Positions 15,415-24,004 of a DNA stretch of 25,701 nt are shown piece after piece; the first letter of the stretch is position 1, and every line of letters starts with the position of its first letter. A program made the position numbers and the translations under genes. The DNA comes from Acidobacteriaceae bacterium. Its GTDB lineage: Bacteria; Acidobacteriota; Terriglobia; Terriglobales; Acidobacteriaceae. The DNA lies in NCBI GenBank assembly GCA_030039895.1, contig JASHUR010000272.1, forward strand, positions 1 through 25,701, written 5' to 3'. The notes under the pieces are model-generated. The model was not told the DNA's origin. It ran no database searches and saw only the letters and a list, made by a program, of their open reading frames with translations.

Positions 15415-16956
15415 TCAGCGCGAAGACACGCTGGCCTGGGTATGAGCGGCAATCTCGTGGGCCACGCTTGCTTCGTTCCCGGCAAACAGGGTGCGCAGTT
15501 GATCAGCAACGTTCTGGTGCCACTTGCTGCGGCGGGACACGGGAATGTTCTTGTACAGCACCTCGCGGTACAGCTCATGCGCGAAGACATAAAAGGTCGA
15601 GCGCACACCGTTGGGAAGCTCGTCATGCCCTCCGACGGAGAGCAGACGATTGCAGCGCGCCAGCGATGCATACGCTTCCTCTGTATCGTCAATTGTGCGC
15701 TGAAGTGCGGCGCTTGCCGCCCACACTGGGAAGATGGTGCCTGCAATGCTTCCCGCCTCTAGCAATCGCCGGTCTTCTGCGCTCAACCGATCAAGCTGCA
15801 GCTCGATGATTCCCAGCAGACCCTCCGGCACTCCCACATCGATCTCCGCTAGCGGACAGTTCAGGACAACTTCTCCGCCCTGGCTGCGAAGCACATGTTG
15901 TGAGCGCAGATGATCAAGCATCGCACCCAGAAAAAGCGGGTTCCCTGAAGAGTGCTGGAGGATGAGGCTGTCGAAACCCGCAGGCAGATTGTCAGCATGG
16001 AGTTTGCGACGGATGTATTCGCTCACCGCCGTCCTGTCTAGAGGGCCGAGATGAAGCTCTTCCACACGACGCCCCCGGGCCAAATCAAGCTGCAGCAAGC
16101 GCAGCGGGCTCTTCGGATCCAGGTCGGTTGGACAAAAGCTGGCCAGCAGCATGATCTTTGCGCGCGCACGGCGGCGGGCAAGTGCGGCGATCAAATCAAG
16201 CGTGGTCGCATCTGCCCAATGGATGTCCTCGAACACAATCAGCAGCGGCTCATTCTGGCTCAGAGCTTCCAGCGCCTCACATATCTCGCCTAAAGAGGGT
16301 GCAACCGAGCCGCCATGGCCAAACCACCCCGGAGCCGCATTTGTGAGCACCGTGCGGGCCCTCGCGTCCTCAGCAGAGCACAAGCCGTTCAAAGCCTCGC
16401 GCACTGGATACAAGGTCTCTTTGCCGCTAAAGCCCTCGATGGACTGCCCACGTGCAATGCGCACAGGAGATTTGCCATCACAGAATTGAGCGCAGAACGT
16501 ATCGATGATCGCTGTCTTCCCTATGCCGGCTTCGCCCGTGAGAAAGAGCGTGGGGCGTTCGGCTTTGCGTGCATGATCGAGTTGCGCGTGAAGCAGGGCA
16601 AGTTCAGTGTCACGCCCAATCAACAAATGTTCGTCGTCTGAATTTATGCTGTCCTGCTTGACGCTCGCAAGAAACCGGTAACCGCGTTTGGGAATTGTGG
16701 CGATATATTGGGGGCTCGCGGGATCGTCTCCGAGCAATTTGCGAAGCTCGAGAACGTAGGTCCTTAGAATCTGCGGCTGCACATAGGTCTCGGGCCACAG
16801 TGCTTCCAGCAGCTCGTCGTGCGTAACCAGGCGTTGCGGATTTTCGACAAGGTAGCGCAGCACTGCAAACGGCCGCGGCGTAATCGATAAACGCTTACTG
16901 CCTTGCCAGACGCACTCATTGACTGTATCGAGCTGAAAATCACCGAACGTTTGCAT
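15415..16956 (-). CDS. Transcriptional regulator: OmpR-type winged helix plus AAA ATPase, no TPR tail
   Basis: The 513-residue product begins with a CadC/OmpR-like DNA-binding domain (residues 1-98). It has ITPRPFAVLRYLVENPQRLV, the recognition region QILRTYVLELRKLLGDD, and the wing IPKRGYRFLA. A short linker leads to an AAA_16-type ATPase with Walker A at 141-148 (GEAGIGKT) and Walker B at 238-247 (LLIVFEDIHW). Helical lid and winged-helix regions follow to the end. Related proteins normally continue into a long TPR region that senses partners; this one stops soon after AHEIAAHTQ. There is no clear ribosome site at the ATG. It is probably cytosolic, with the ATPase acting as a signal switch; target genes unknown. 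Confidence 0.85.
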   Translation of the reverse strand: MQTFGDFQLDTVNECVWQGSKRLSITPRPFAVLRYLVENPQRLVTHDELLEALWPETYVQPQILRTYVLELRKLLGDDPASPQYIATIPKRGYRFLASVKQDSINSDDEHLLIGRDTELALLHAQLDHARKAERPTLFLTGEAGIGKTAIIDTFCAQFCDGKSPVRIARGQSIEGFSGKETLYPVREALNGLCSAEDARARTVLTNAAPGWFGHGGSVAPSLGEICEALEALSQNEPLLIVFEDIHWADATTLDLIAALARRRARAKIMLLASFCPTDLDPKSPLRLLQLDLARGRRVEELHLGPLDRTAVSEYIRRKLHADNLPAGFDSLILQHSSGNPLFLGAMLDHLRSQHVLRSQGGEVVLNCPLAEIDVGVPEGLLGIIELQLDRLSAEDRRLLEAGSIAGTIFPVWAASAALQRTIDDTEEAYASLARCNRLLSVGGHDELPNGVRSTFYVFAHELYREVLYKNIPVSRRSKWHQNVADQLRTLFAGNEASVAHEIAAHTQASVSSR

Positions 16957-17157
16957 AGGTCAATCAGCTACTAATGTCTACACTCGTTAACCTGCTGCTT
17001 ATTAGCTTACGATGCAAGGCCATCTCTATCTTTTCATAAATCCTTGCTGACTGTAATTGGCTGTTTGTCCTGAATTGCGACGCGCAGGCAGCGCCACTGG
17101 AAACTTGCAAGCGGCTGACCCGATCGCCTTGATGTTCAAGCATTGCAGAATACGGGA

Positions 17158-18000
17158 TTACCGGACAGCATGTGCTTTCCAGACCTTAGTCTTACGAGGA
17201 GTAAGCAGCTGCAAGGTAATGGCGTATGCGGGAATAAGGAAGACAATCGAATTGGCAACCCACATGAATGCTCCGGCAGCGGCTTGATCTCCTAGCGGGG
17301 TTAGGCCGAACATCCCGGGATGCTCGCCGTAGCTCGGGTAAATGAGCCGGCCGGAAAAAATCAGGAACGCGGAGATTCCAGTATTTACAACTCCTGCGGT
17401 GAATAGATACGGAAGCAGAAGCCAGCGGGAGTGCTTAAAGCGGCTGGGCCATGGCTCAATAATCGGCCACCAGAACAGGATGTTTGAGAAGAAAAAGCAG
17501 GCATGTTCGCAGTTGTGAATATTCTCATTTGCCAGCGTGGCCTCATACGCAGCGGGGATATGCCAGCTGATGTATGACAGCACCATGAGCAGCCATGCGA
17601 CCCTTAGCTGTACGAGAGCGTGAAAGAAGCCGCGCAAAATCTTAACCCGAATCAGTGGGCCAAGTACGTTTCGGACAAACGAACGCGGGAGCCCGCGCAG
17701 CATGGGCACAACCGGCGCACCGAGGAGAATGAGCGGCGGCGCGATGGACATGAGCACAAAATGCTGTGCCATGTGAATTACAAGCAGCCGGTCGTCAAGA
17801 GTATCCAGCGGCGATGACAGGGCCACCACCAGAGCCGCAATACCGCCCATAAAGCACCACCAGCGCCATGGCAGGAAAATCCGAGGCCGCGACCTGCGGA
17901 TCCGCAGAAAGCCAACCGTATAAATTAGGCTCGTCAGTGCCAGCGCCGAGCACACTAGGGGCGGGAAATCCCACATCGAAAAGAAAGAAGTGAGAGGCAC
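17158..18000 (-). CDS. ctaG: Cytochrome c oxidase assembly protein CtaG (Caa3_CtaG family)
   Basis: The 280-residue integral membrane protein belongs to the Bacillus-type CtaG family, unrelated to the Cox11 protein of the same name, and is needed for caa3 oxidase assembly, probably CuB delivery. It shows family blocks: SSPLDTLDDRLLVIHMAQHFVLM (split hydrophobic, about 63-84), LILLGAPVVPMLRGLP, SYISWHIPAAYEATL (about 142-156), and NCEHACFFFSNILFWWP. The His/Cys-rich NIHNCEHACF is a candidate copper site. About seven membrane segments are expected. GTG at 18000 lies 4 nt past the cytochrome b stop, so coupling is likely; an internal ATG (MWDF) lacks a ribosome site. Last gene of the respiratory operon. 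Confidence 0.92.
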   Translation of the reverse strand: MPLTSFFSMWDFPPLVCSALALTSLIYTVGFLRIRRSRPRIFLPWRWWCFMGGIAALVVALSSPLDTLDDRLLVIHMAQHFVLMSIAPPLILLGAPVVPMLRGLPRSFVRNVLGPLIRVKILRGFFHALVQLRVAWLLMVLSYISWHIPAAYEATLANENIHNCEHACFFFSNILFWWPIIEPWPSRFKHSRWLLLPYLFTAGVVNTGISAFLIFSGRLIYPSYGEHPGMFGLTPLGDQAAAGAFMWVANSIVFLIPAYAITLQLLTPRKTKVWKAHAVR

Positions 18001-18004
18001 GGCG

Positions 18005-19543
18005 CTAATTCCCGGCTGGAGCGGCTGATGCTTGCGGCGAAGCGGAAGCCTTCACCTTCGTCGAGCTTTTCGCTCCTGTCTCGGCAGGAATGGTGGTTAC
18101 GGCTCTTTCTGCTGAATCGACCGCCTCCGGCTGATTGTGCGGGTGCAATGTATCGAGGAAACTCACCAGCGCAGTAACTTGAGACGGAGAGAGATTCTTG
18201 CCGTAAGCCGGCATGTTGCCACCTCCCTGAATTACCTGACGGATAAGCTGGTCCTCGGTCAGGCGCGTGGCTACTGAGTCGAGCGCAGGACCACGCTCGC
18301 CTCCTTGTCCGCCAATCGAGTGGCAGTTGCGGCATTGCATGGCCTGGAACACGATCGCACCCCGCCGCTCAACCGGTGTCAGACCGTGCAGGTATCGCTC
18401 TGGAACGGTGTCGCTGCTCCATGCATTCATCTTGGGGCTCCACGGAGTGTACGTGGCAAGGTTCGTGAAGACTCCCCAGATGACCGCCACTGTAACCAGC
18501 GTAAGTACTGCGATGGGACGGCGATGCCAGCTCTTTTCACCCTCGCCGGCCATAAAGGGCAGCGCCACCAATCCAGCAATGGCCAAAACCGGCGCGATGA
18601 GCAGGAAGGGCGTCTCCAGACTCGGTGGCAAATAGGCCAGCAAAGCGTAGATCCAAAGGAAGAAAAAGTCAGGCTTAGGAACTGTTCGGATGATTGTAGG
18701 ATCGGGTTGTCCAGACGGTCCGTAAGGCCCAAAAACGGCCGCGCATACAACCACTGCAGCAATAATGGCTCCCGAAAAATACAGGTCCTTCCAGAAAGCG
18801 CCCGGGAAAAAGGGAATTCCGTCTTCGTGGGTAAGCTTGTTGTACTCGGCGATATAAGTCGAGCGGCGAACGGCGCGCCCGGGCATCGGCCACTCGTTAA
18901 TGCCAAGCTTGAGGACCATCCACACGTGCGCGCAGGCGAACAACAAAAGAGCGCCGGGAATAATAAAGACGTGCAGCGCGAAGAAGCGCGTCAATGTGGC
19001 CCCCGCGATGATTGGACCGCCAAGCAATAAATGGACCAGGGACCTGCCGATGAAAGGAACCCGGCTGACGATGGAGGCCCCGATTCCTAGACCCCAATAG
19101 GAATCCTGGTCGAAGCGCAAGACCTGCCCGGTAAAGGCCATGCCGAGCGTCATCAGCAGCAGGAAGACACCGAGAATCCAGGTCAACTCGCGGGGATACT
19201 TATAGGATCCGAACATGAACACCTGCGCCATGTGGATGAGCACGATGGCAACCATGAAGTTCGATCCCCAGCCGTGCATAGCGCGCAGGAACCAGCCGAG
19301 TGGGAGCTGGTGGTTCAGCATGTTCAGGCTGTTCCATGCCTCGCCTGCTGAAGGTACATAGACGAGCGCCAGCAGGATACCGGTCACGATCTGCAGGATC
19401 AGCAGCGTGAACGCTGCGCTGCCGAAGACGTACCACCAGCTTGCTGTGTTGCGCGGCACAGGATGCAGAACGGCGTCTTTGACCGGCCCTTCGAGCTGAA
19501 GGCGGCTCTCTAACCAGTTGTAGGTCTGCTTTACCCAGCGCAT
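18005..19543 (-). CDS. Cytochrome b6 + subunit IV + cytochrome c triple fusion (quinol:cytochrome c reductase core)
   Basis: This 512-residue protein joins three modules. Residues ~1-215 are a cytochrome b6-like four-helix part with heme ligand pairs H90/H104 and H191/H206, the 14- and 15-residue spacings of b6f rather than bc1. Residues ~250-365 match subunit IV, with three helices. The Qo-site PEWY motif reads PDFF (291-294); an Asp here is known from menaquinol enzymes. Residues ~388-465 are a c-type cytochrome with C404-x-x-C407-H408 and likely distal M444, then an Ala/Ser/Lys-rich tail. No Cys lies near residue 37, where b6 binds heme ci covalently. ATG at 19543 is preferred because AAAGGA lies 8 nt upstream; ATG at 19552 abuts it. 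It overlaps the Rieske gene by 13 nt. Confidence 0.93.
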   Translation of the reverse strand: MRWVKQTYNWLESRLQLEGPVKDAVLHPVPRNTASWWYVFGSAAFTLLILQIVTGILLALVYVPSAGEAWNSLNMLNHQLPLGWFLRAMHGWGSNFMVAIVLIHMAQVFMFGSYKYPRELTWILGVFLLLMTLGMAFTGQVLRFDQDSYWGLGIGASIVSRVPFIGRSLVHLLLGGPIIAGATLTRFFALHVFIIPGALLLFACAHVWMVLKLGINEWPMPGRAVRRSTYIAEYNKLTHEDGIPFFPGAFWKDLYFSGAIIAAVVVCAAVFGPYGPSGQPDPTIIRTVPKPDFFFLWIYALLAYLPPSLETPFLLIAPVLAIAGLVALPFMAGEGEKSWHRRPIAVLTLVTVAVIWGVFTNLATYTPWSPKMNAWSSDTVPERYLHGLTPVERRGAIVFQAMQCRNCHSIGGQGGERGPALDSVATRLTEDQLIRQVIQGGGNMPAYGKNLSPSQVTALVSFLDTLHPHNQPEAVDSAERAVTTIPAETGAKSSTKVKASASPQASAAPAGN

Positions 19544-20127
19544 GAGCTGCATCCTTTATTTCCGGTGTTATTAAGAACTCGCAATCGGGCCGAATTGGCA
19601 AGCGTCGGCATCTGTCCGGCGTAGATGTGTAACTCGTCATTCACGACTTTGTATTGGTACTGGAACAGCCCGCGTTCAGGCGGTCCCGAGGCGCGCTCTC
19701 CATCCGCGTAATAAACTCCGCCATGGCAGGGACACATAAAGAGCTCCGACTGCGGGAACCACCGCACCGGGCAACCCAGGTGGGCGCAGTTGATCGCAAA
19801 AACTTGAAAGCTTGACCCGGAGATATGGCGCACCCAGCAGGCGGTGTCATCTGTGGTTCCGTCCCACGGTTGGCGATAAGGGTTCACATAGGTCGCCAGG
19901 CGAGTCTCGCCTGCCGGGAACTGGTTCAGCGGGCCCAGCGAGATCCAGGAGTTGTAGAAGCTCTTGCGTCGCACCGGATCCAGCAGATAACGCACCACTG
20001 GAGTGGCAATGGCGATGCCGACGACTGCATTGAAGAGCGCTCCGGCCTTCAGCAGCAGCCAGCGGCGCGATACCTCTTTCCGATCATCCTGCGGGGTCTT
20101 GCTTTCCTCGTGTACGGTGTCCGTCAT
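19531..20127 (-). CDS. qcrA: Rieske iron-sulfur subunit of the quinol:cytochrome c reductase
   Basis: The 198-residue product passes electrons from quinol to a c-type heme. It has a twin-arginine start (S20-R-R-W-L-L-L), a single membrane anchor at about 24-44, and the Rieske cluster box: C114-A-H116-L-G-C119 and C132-P-C134-H135. The Cys119/Cys134 pair can form the usual disulfide. The chain ends in GCSSCAG, with two extra cysteines in the last residues, encoded where the gene overlaps the cytochrome b start. ATG at 20127 is chosen because AGAGGAA lies about 6 nt upstream; nine more in-frame codons upstream are less likely. It lies 10 nt after the diheme cytochrome gene. The Tat signal fits insertion after cluster assembly in the cytosol. 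Confidence 0.95.
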   Translation of the reverse strand: MTDTVHEESKTPQDDRKEVSRRWLLLKAGALFNAVVGIAIATPVVRYLLDPVRRKSFYNSWISLGPLNQFPAGETRLATYVNPYRQPWDGTTDDTACWVRHISGSSFQVFAINCAHLGCPVRWFPQSELFMCPCHGGVYYADGERASGPPERGLFQYQYKVVNDELHIYAGQMPTLANSARLRVLNNTGNKGCSSCAG

Positions 20128-20137
20128 AACTGTTCCT

Positions 20138-20830
20138 CTAGTGCGGCTGGGCATAGGGCTGGCCCGGCGTCATCGTGCGCAACGAAGCCAGCCATGCCAC
20201 CACATCGGTGACTTGCTGATCGGTCAGCGGGTGCCCCGGAATATCGGCTTCCCAGTCGGGCTGACCGATGTCCGGGCGTCCGGCAATGATCAACGTGCGA
20301 AGCGTTTGATCGTTCACAAGCGAGAGATACGTTGGGCTCGTGATGCTCTGCGTTGACTCTCGATGGCAGCGCGCGCAGGCCGACTGATAAACCTGCTCGC
20401 CACGTGCAACATCACCCTTCAGTGCGGTTGTATACGGCGGTGGAGTCTGCCCCTGCGGCTTTTCGTCCGCCGCAGGCCACTCCGTTCGCATCCCGTGAAT
20501 CAGAGCGTCAATTTGCGCATCAGTCAAAAAGCCGCCTGCGGACCGGCCAAACGCCGGCATCTGCACATCGGTTTCTCCGTCCGCAATAATTTTCCGCAAG
20601 GTCGCGTCATCAATCCAGTTCAGATACGTCGAGTTCGCTAGATCGAACGCTGCCCCGTTCATTCCGTGATTGCCATGGCAGCCGGCGCAGTTCTGGTGGT
20701 AAAGATCCGCAAAATTCATAATCGCATCGGGACGCGGAACCTCTACGCCCGGCTTGGGCGCGCCAGGAAGATGTGAGCATCCCATAATGGCCAATAACAG
20801 GACACAGCCTGCAAGAGCAGAAATCTTCAT
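20138..20830 (-). CDS. Diheme c-type cytochrome lipoprotein
   Basis: The 230-residue product has a signal peptide with lipobox IMG-C18, so it is probably lipid-anchored outside the inner membrane. Two homologous cytochrome c modules follow: CAGCH (48-52) with distal M91 in VQMPAFG, and CARCH (152-156). In the second module the matching position reads GQPDW, with Gln instead of the expected Met. The two halves share the pattern xxTYLxxxxDxTLRxxI, then LTDxQ, showing internal duplication. It begins with a 4-nt ATGA overlap on the upstream gene and lies 10 nt before the Rieske gene. It most likely carries electrons between the bc part and the oxidase. Confidence 0.92.
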   Translation of the reverse strand: MKISALAGCVLLLAIMGCSHLPGAPKPGVEVPRPDAIMNFADLYHQNCAGCHGNHGMNGAAFDLANSTYLNWIDDATLRKIIADGETDVQMPAFGRSAGGFLTDAQIDALIHGMRTEWPAADEKPQGQTPPPYTTALKGDVARGEQVYQSACARCHRESTQSITSPTYLSLVNDQTLRTLIIAGRPDIGQPDWEADIPGHPLTDQQVTDVVAWLASLRTMTPGQPYAQPH

Positions 20831-21678
20831 GCCTTGTGGTCCTCGTCATCTTGCTCTTGTGTAAGTCCGGAGCCCTCAATGCCCATTCGCAAAATAAATG
20901 GCATGGACTGCGCAGTTTGTATTTTCTCCTGGCGCGACACCACCCACCCGGCAACGAGGCCAAAGGTCACCTGCGATACAAGAAACCATCCCCAGGCGAT
21001 GTTGCTGTCGAGCACCGGATTGATAAGGTTGAGTGTCGCATGAATCATGCCGGTCCACAGAACTGGCGCAATAATTCCGCCCAGGATAATCGGATGGCGA
21101 GGCAGCAGGGGAAGCATGGCCCCATACAACAGGCCGACAAGCAGGCTGACAACTGCCTGGATCGCGCAGGCCACGGCTAACCCACCCCAGTAGAAATGGG
21201 CAATGTCTGCGGTCGAAGGATGGTGCCAGTTGGCGAGGCCGGCACCTCCGAGCAGGTTCACCGGCCACCAGATGCTGTGGTGACTCAAATAACCGTAGAG
21301 CAATGCCGGGGGAATCATGGCGATGCCGCCCGCGATGCCGCCCTTGATCCCGGACAGAATGGGGTACGTTTCCAGCGGAAAGTGCTCGCGGTGATGCTCA
21401 TCGACAACAATGCGCTCTACCTGTCGACGTGCCGTCTCAATCACCACCCGTTCAACAACGACTGGAACGTCTTCGTGCGCCTCATGCGGAAGCACCTGAC
21501 GGAACCAGCCCACCGCTCCGAACAGCGCTAAGATCGCACCCAGGACACTGATGCCTATGTTGGTAACAAGTCCGGCAAAAACCAGCATGAGTCCGAAGGC
21601 CATGACAATGGGCCAAGCCGTGGGAGCGGGCAGATGAATCGTCTCAACGTGCGATCCGGATTTTTTCTCTTCGCTCAT
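20827..21678 (-). CDS. Integral membrane protein: oxidase subunit IV-like N-terminus fused to an unknown membrane domain
   Basis: The 283-residue protein starts with a two-helix module (residues ~18-60: HLPAPTAWPIVMAFG, then GAVGWFRQVLPHEAHE) resembling prokaryotic cytochrome c oxidase subunit IV. A charged linker of about 45 residues (VVERVVIETARRQVERIVVD) follows. Then comes a domain I do not recognise, with about four or five helices (IKGGIAGGIAMIPPALLYGY, SIWWPVNLLGG, IAHFYWGGLAVACAIQAVVS, WGWFLVSQVTFGLVAGWVVS). Several His residues lie at helix ends (H134, H135, H152, H153, H161). It lies 20 nt after coxC and overlaps the diheme gene by 4 nt. A structural or linking subunit of the supercomplex is inferred from position. 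Confidence 0.75.
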   Translation of the reverse strand: MSEEKKSGSHVETIHLPAPTAWPIVMAFGLMLVFAGLVTNIGISVLGAILALFGAVGWFRQVLPHEAHEDVPVVVERVVIETARRQVERIVVDEHHREHFPLETYPILSGIKGGIAGGIAMIPPALLYGYLSHHSIWWPVNLLGGAGLANWHHPSTADIAHFYWGGLAVACAIQAVVSLLVGLLYGAMLPLLPRHPIILGGIIAPVLWTGMIHATLNLINPVLDSNIAWGWFLVSQVTFGLVAGWVVSRQEKIQTAQSMPFILRMGIEGSGLTQEQDDEDHKA

Positions 21679-21698
21679 AGTCCCCTGTCGTCCTGTCT

Positions 21699-22304
21699 CT
21701 ATCGTCCCAGAATGTAGACGACCGTAAATACGACGACCCAGACGGCGTCGACGAAATGCCAGTACAGCGCGAGCACCTGAATGCGCTCGGAGTGCTCCTC
21801 GCGCACTTTTCCCAGCAGCGTAAAGATAAGCACCGTGCTCAGTCCGATCAGCCCAAAAATCACGTGTGAGGCGTGCAGGCCAACCAGTGAGTAGAATGTC
21901 GTTCCGAAGAGATTGGTGCTTATGGTCAACCCCTTCTCATAAATCAGCGTGTGCCATTCAATACCTGTGCCAACCAGAAAGATCGCGCCCAGCACCAGCG
22001 TCAACGCCCACCAGGCCCCGAAGAGCCTGATCTTGTTGCGCTCTAGGCTCCGCTCTGCAATCCAGATGGTAAGGCTGCTTGAAAGCAGGCAGATGGTATT
22101 GAAGATGGGGACATCAAGCACCTCCCTGGGTGTAGGCCCAGTGAGGCTGCGGCCAATGTAGTAAATGTAGGCGACGACAAAAATAACGAAGATCGCCGAC
22201 TCGCCGATGATAAGGCAGTACATGGCCACGCGCCCGCGGGACGGTAGGTTCCACTCCTGCTCAGGAGCATGGGTAGCATGCGGAATAAGAGTAGCTGTGC
22301 TCAT
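21699..22304 (-). CDS. coxC: Cytochrome c oxidase subunit III
   Basis: The 201-residue protein has five membrane helices, fitting the shorter bacterial subunit III that lacks the first two helices of the mitochondrial form. It shows MYCLIIGESAIFVIFVVAYI, GIEWHTLI, TFYSLVGLHASHVIFGLIG (about 133-151) and the C-terminal LYWHFVDAVWVVVFTVVYIL, all diagnostic. Subunit III stabilises subunit I and its proton-uptake path. It starts in a TAATG overlap with coxA and lies 20 nt before the subunit IV-like gene. Confidence 0.97.
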   Translation of the reverse strand: MSTATLIPHATHAPEQEWNLPSRGRVAMYCLIIGESAIFVIFVVAYIYYIGRSLTGPTPREVLDVPIFNTICLLSSSLTIWIAERSLERNKIRLFGAWWALTLVLGAIFLVGTGIEWHTLIYEKGLTISTNLFGTTFYSLVGLHASHVIFGLIGLSTVLIFTLLGKVREEHSERIQVLALYWHFVDAVWVVVFTVVYILGR

Positions 22305-23995
22305 TATTCGTACTTCCAGTCTGGATCTTCAGGATGCTTGAGGTCCCACAGCGGACGACGGCTCGACACTGATGGCTCAGTAGGGAAGTTGTAGACAGGC
22401 GGCGGCGAGGCAGCGGCCCATTCCAGCGTCCACGCGTCCCAGGGATCGTTTCCGGCAACCTTGCCGCGGAAGGCAGACCACAAGAGGTTCGTCGTAAAAA
22501 TGAGAACTGAGATGCCTTGAATAAAGGCCCCGATTGAGACGATAAGGTTCAGGTGGCCCCAGCCGCGGTCCGCTTCATAGGTGTAAATTGAGCGCGGCAT
22601 GCCAAGCATTCCTACAAAGTGCATCGTGTCAAACGTAACGTGGAATCCAATGAAAAATAACCAGAAGTTCCACTTGCCGAGCGTCTCGTTCAGCATGCGT
22701 CCGGTCGCTTTCGGGAACCAGTAGTACAGCCCGCCGAAAATCGCGAACAGGATTGCCCCCACCAGAACATAGTGGAAGTGCGCAATCACGAAGTAGGAAT
22801 TGTGAAGCTGCCAGTCCCACGGCGCCACGGCCAGCATTATGCCCGTGAGGCCGGCAAGCAGAAACTGGAAGACAAAGGCCGTCAGGAAAAGCATGGGCGT
22901 TGCGAAGCGAATCTTGCCGCCCCACATGGTCGCCACCCAGTTGAAAATCTTGATGCCCGTGGGTATGCCCACCAGCATGGTCGACAGAACAAAGAAGGCG
23001 TTAGACACAGACGTCATGCCGATCGTAAACATGTGGTGCGCCCACACACCCAGGCTCACAAAAGCAATGCCGACTGAAGCCGCCACCATCGCTGGATAAC
23101 CGAAGATTGCCTTCCGCGAGAATACCGGGATGATTTCATTCGCGATGGCGAATGCAGGCAATACGAGCACATAAACCTCGGGATGTCCGAAAATCCAGAA
23201 AAAGTGCATCCAGATAACGGCAGAGCCGCCCGCCTGCGTGTCAAAAAAGTGGCCGCCGAGGTAGCGGTCAATCACAAGCATGATCTGAGCAGCGGTCAGC
23301 GGCGTGATCGTAACCAGTGTCAGCCCGGAAGTCACCACGCTCAGCCATACAAACAAAGGCATGCGCATCAGCGTCATACCCTTACAGCGCATCGAGAGTG
23401 CTGTCGCAATAACATTGATCGCTGTACCAACCGTCCCAACCCCGGTCACAATCAGTGCAAGGGCCCAGTAGTCCGTCGCATTTCCTGGAGAAAACGCGCG
23501 TGCGGTCAAAGGAGCGTAAGCAAACCAGCCTACGTCGGGTGCATTGCCAACGCCATACAGCCCGCTTCCACCCAGGAAGCTGTAGTACAGCATCAGGCCA
23601 CCGAAGGCTGTCATCCAGAAGCTGAATGCGTTCAGGCGTGGAAAAGCCATGTCGCGCGCGCCGATCATCAGAGGAACAAGATAATTCGCAAACCCAAAGA
23701 TGATCGTCATGCCTACGAGAAAAACCATCGTGGTGCCGTGCATGGTGAAAAAGCGGTTGTAGACCTCAGGCGAGAGAAAGTGATTATTCGGCTCGGCAAG
23801 TTGAACGCGAATCGCCAGCGCCTCAGCTCCGCCTACCAGCAGAAAGAAGAACCCATATAGGACATACATGATGCCCAGCTTCTTGTGGTCAACCGTAGTC
23901 ACCCACTCGTGCAGCACTTCGAGCCACGTGTGCTCATGCACATGCGCCGGAGTGAGGTCCAAAGTTCCTTCGATTGGAAATGTTCGGTCTGCCAT
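22304..23995 (-). CDS. coxA: Cytochrome c oxidase subunit I, A1-type heme-copper oxidase
   Basis: The 563-residue catalytic subunit reduces oxygen to water and pumps protons. Visible ligands are H86 and H408 for the low-spin heme, H406 for the high-spin heme, and H271, H320, H321 for CuB, with the crosslink Tyr Y275 in GHPEVY. E273 of this motif, D115 in RDMAFPRLN (D channel) and T346/K349 in PTGIKIF (K channel) mark an A1-type proton pump. Length and twelve-helix layout are normal, with a hydrophilic tail after ~510. It follows coxB by 9 nt and overlaps coxC by one base. Confidence 0.98.
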   Translation of the reverse strand: MADRTFPIEGTLDLTPAHVHEHTWLEVLHEWVTTVDHKKLGIMYVLYGFFFLLVGGAEALAIRVQLAEPNNHFLSPEVYNRFFTMHGTTMVFLVGMTIIFGFANYLVPLMIGARDMAFPRLNAFSFWMTAFGGLMLYYSFLGGSGLYGVGNAPDVGWFAYAPLTARAFSPGNATDYWALALIVTGVGTVGTAINVIATALSMRCKGMTLMRMPLFVWLSVVTSGLTLVTITPLTAAQIMLVIDRYLGGHFFDTQAGGSAVIWMHFFWIFGHPEVYVLVLPAFAIANEIIPVFSRKAIFGYPAMVAASVGIAFVSLGVWAHHMFTIGMTSVSNAFFVLSTMLVGIPTGIKIFNWVATMWGGKIRFATPMLFLTAFVFQFLLAGLTGIMLAVAPWDWQLHNSYFVIAHFHYVLVGAILFAIFGGLYYWFPKATGRMLNETLGKWNFWLFFIGFHVTFDTMHFVGMLGMPRSIYTYEADRGWGHLNLIVSIGAFIQGISVLIFTTNLLWSAFRGKVAGNDPWDAWTLEWAAASPPPVYNFPTEPSVSSRRPLWDLKHPEDPDWKYE

Positions 23996-24004
23996 CGCTT
24001 TTCT

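Noticed and set aside
18305..19030. Plus-strand open frame opposite the cytochrome b fusion
   Set aside because: Antisense to a certain gene; composition is typical of a reverse-strand shadow.
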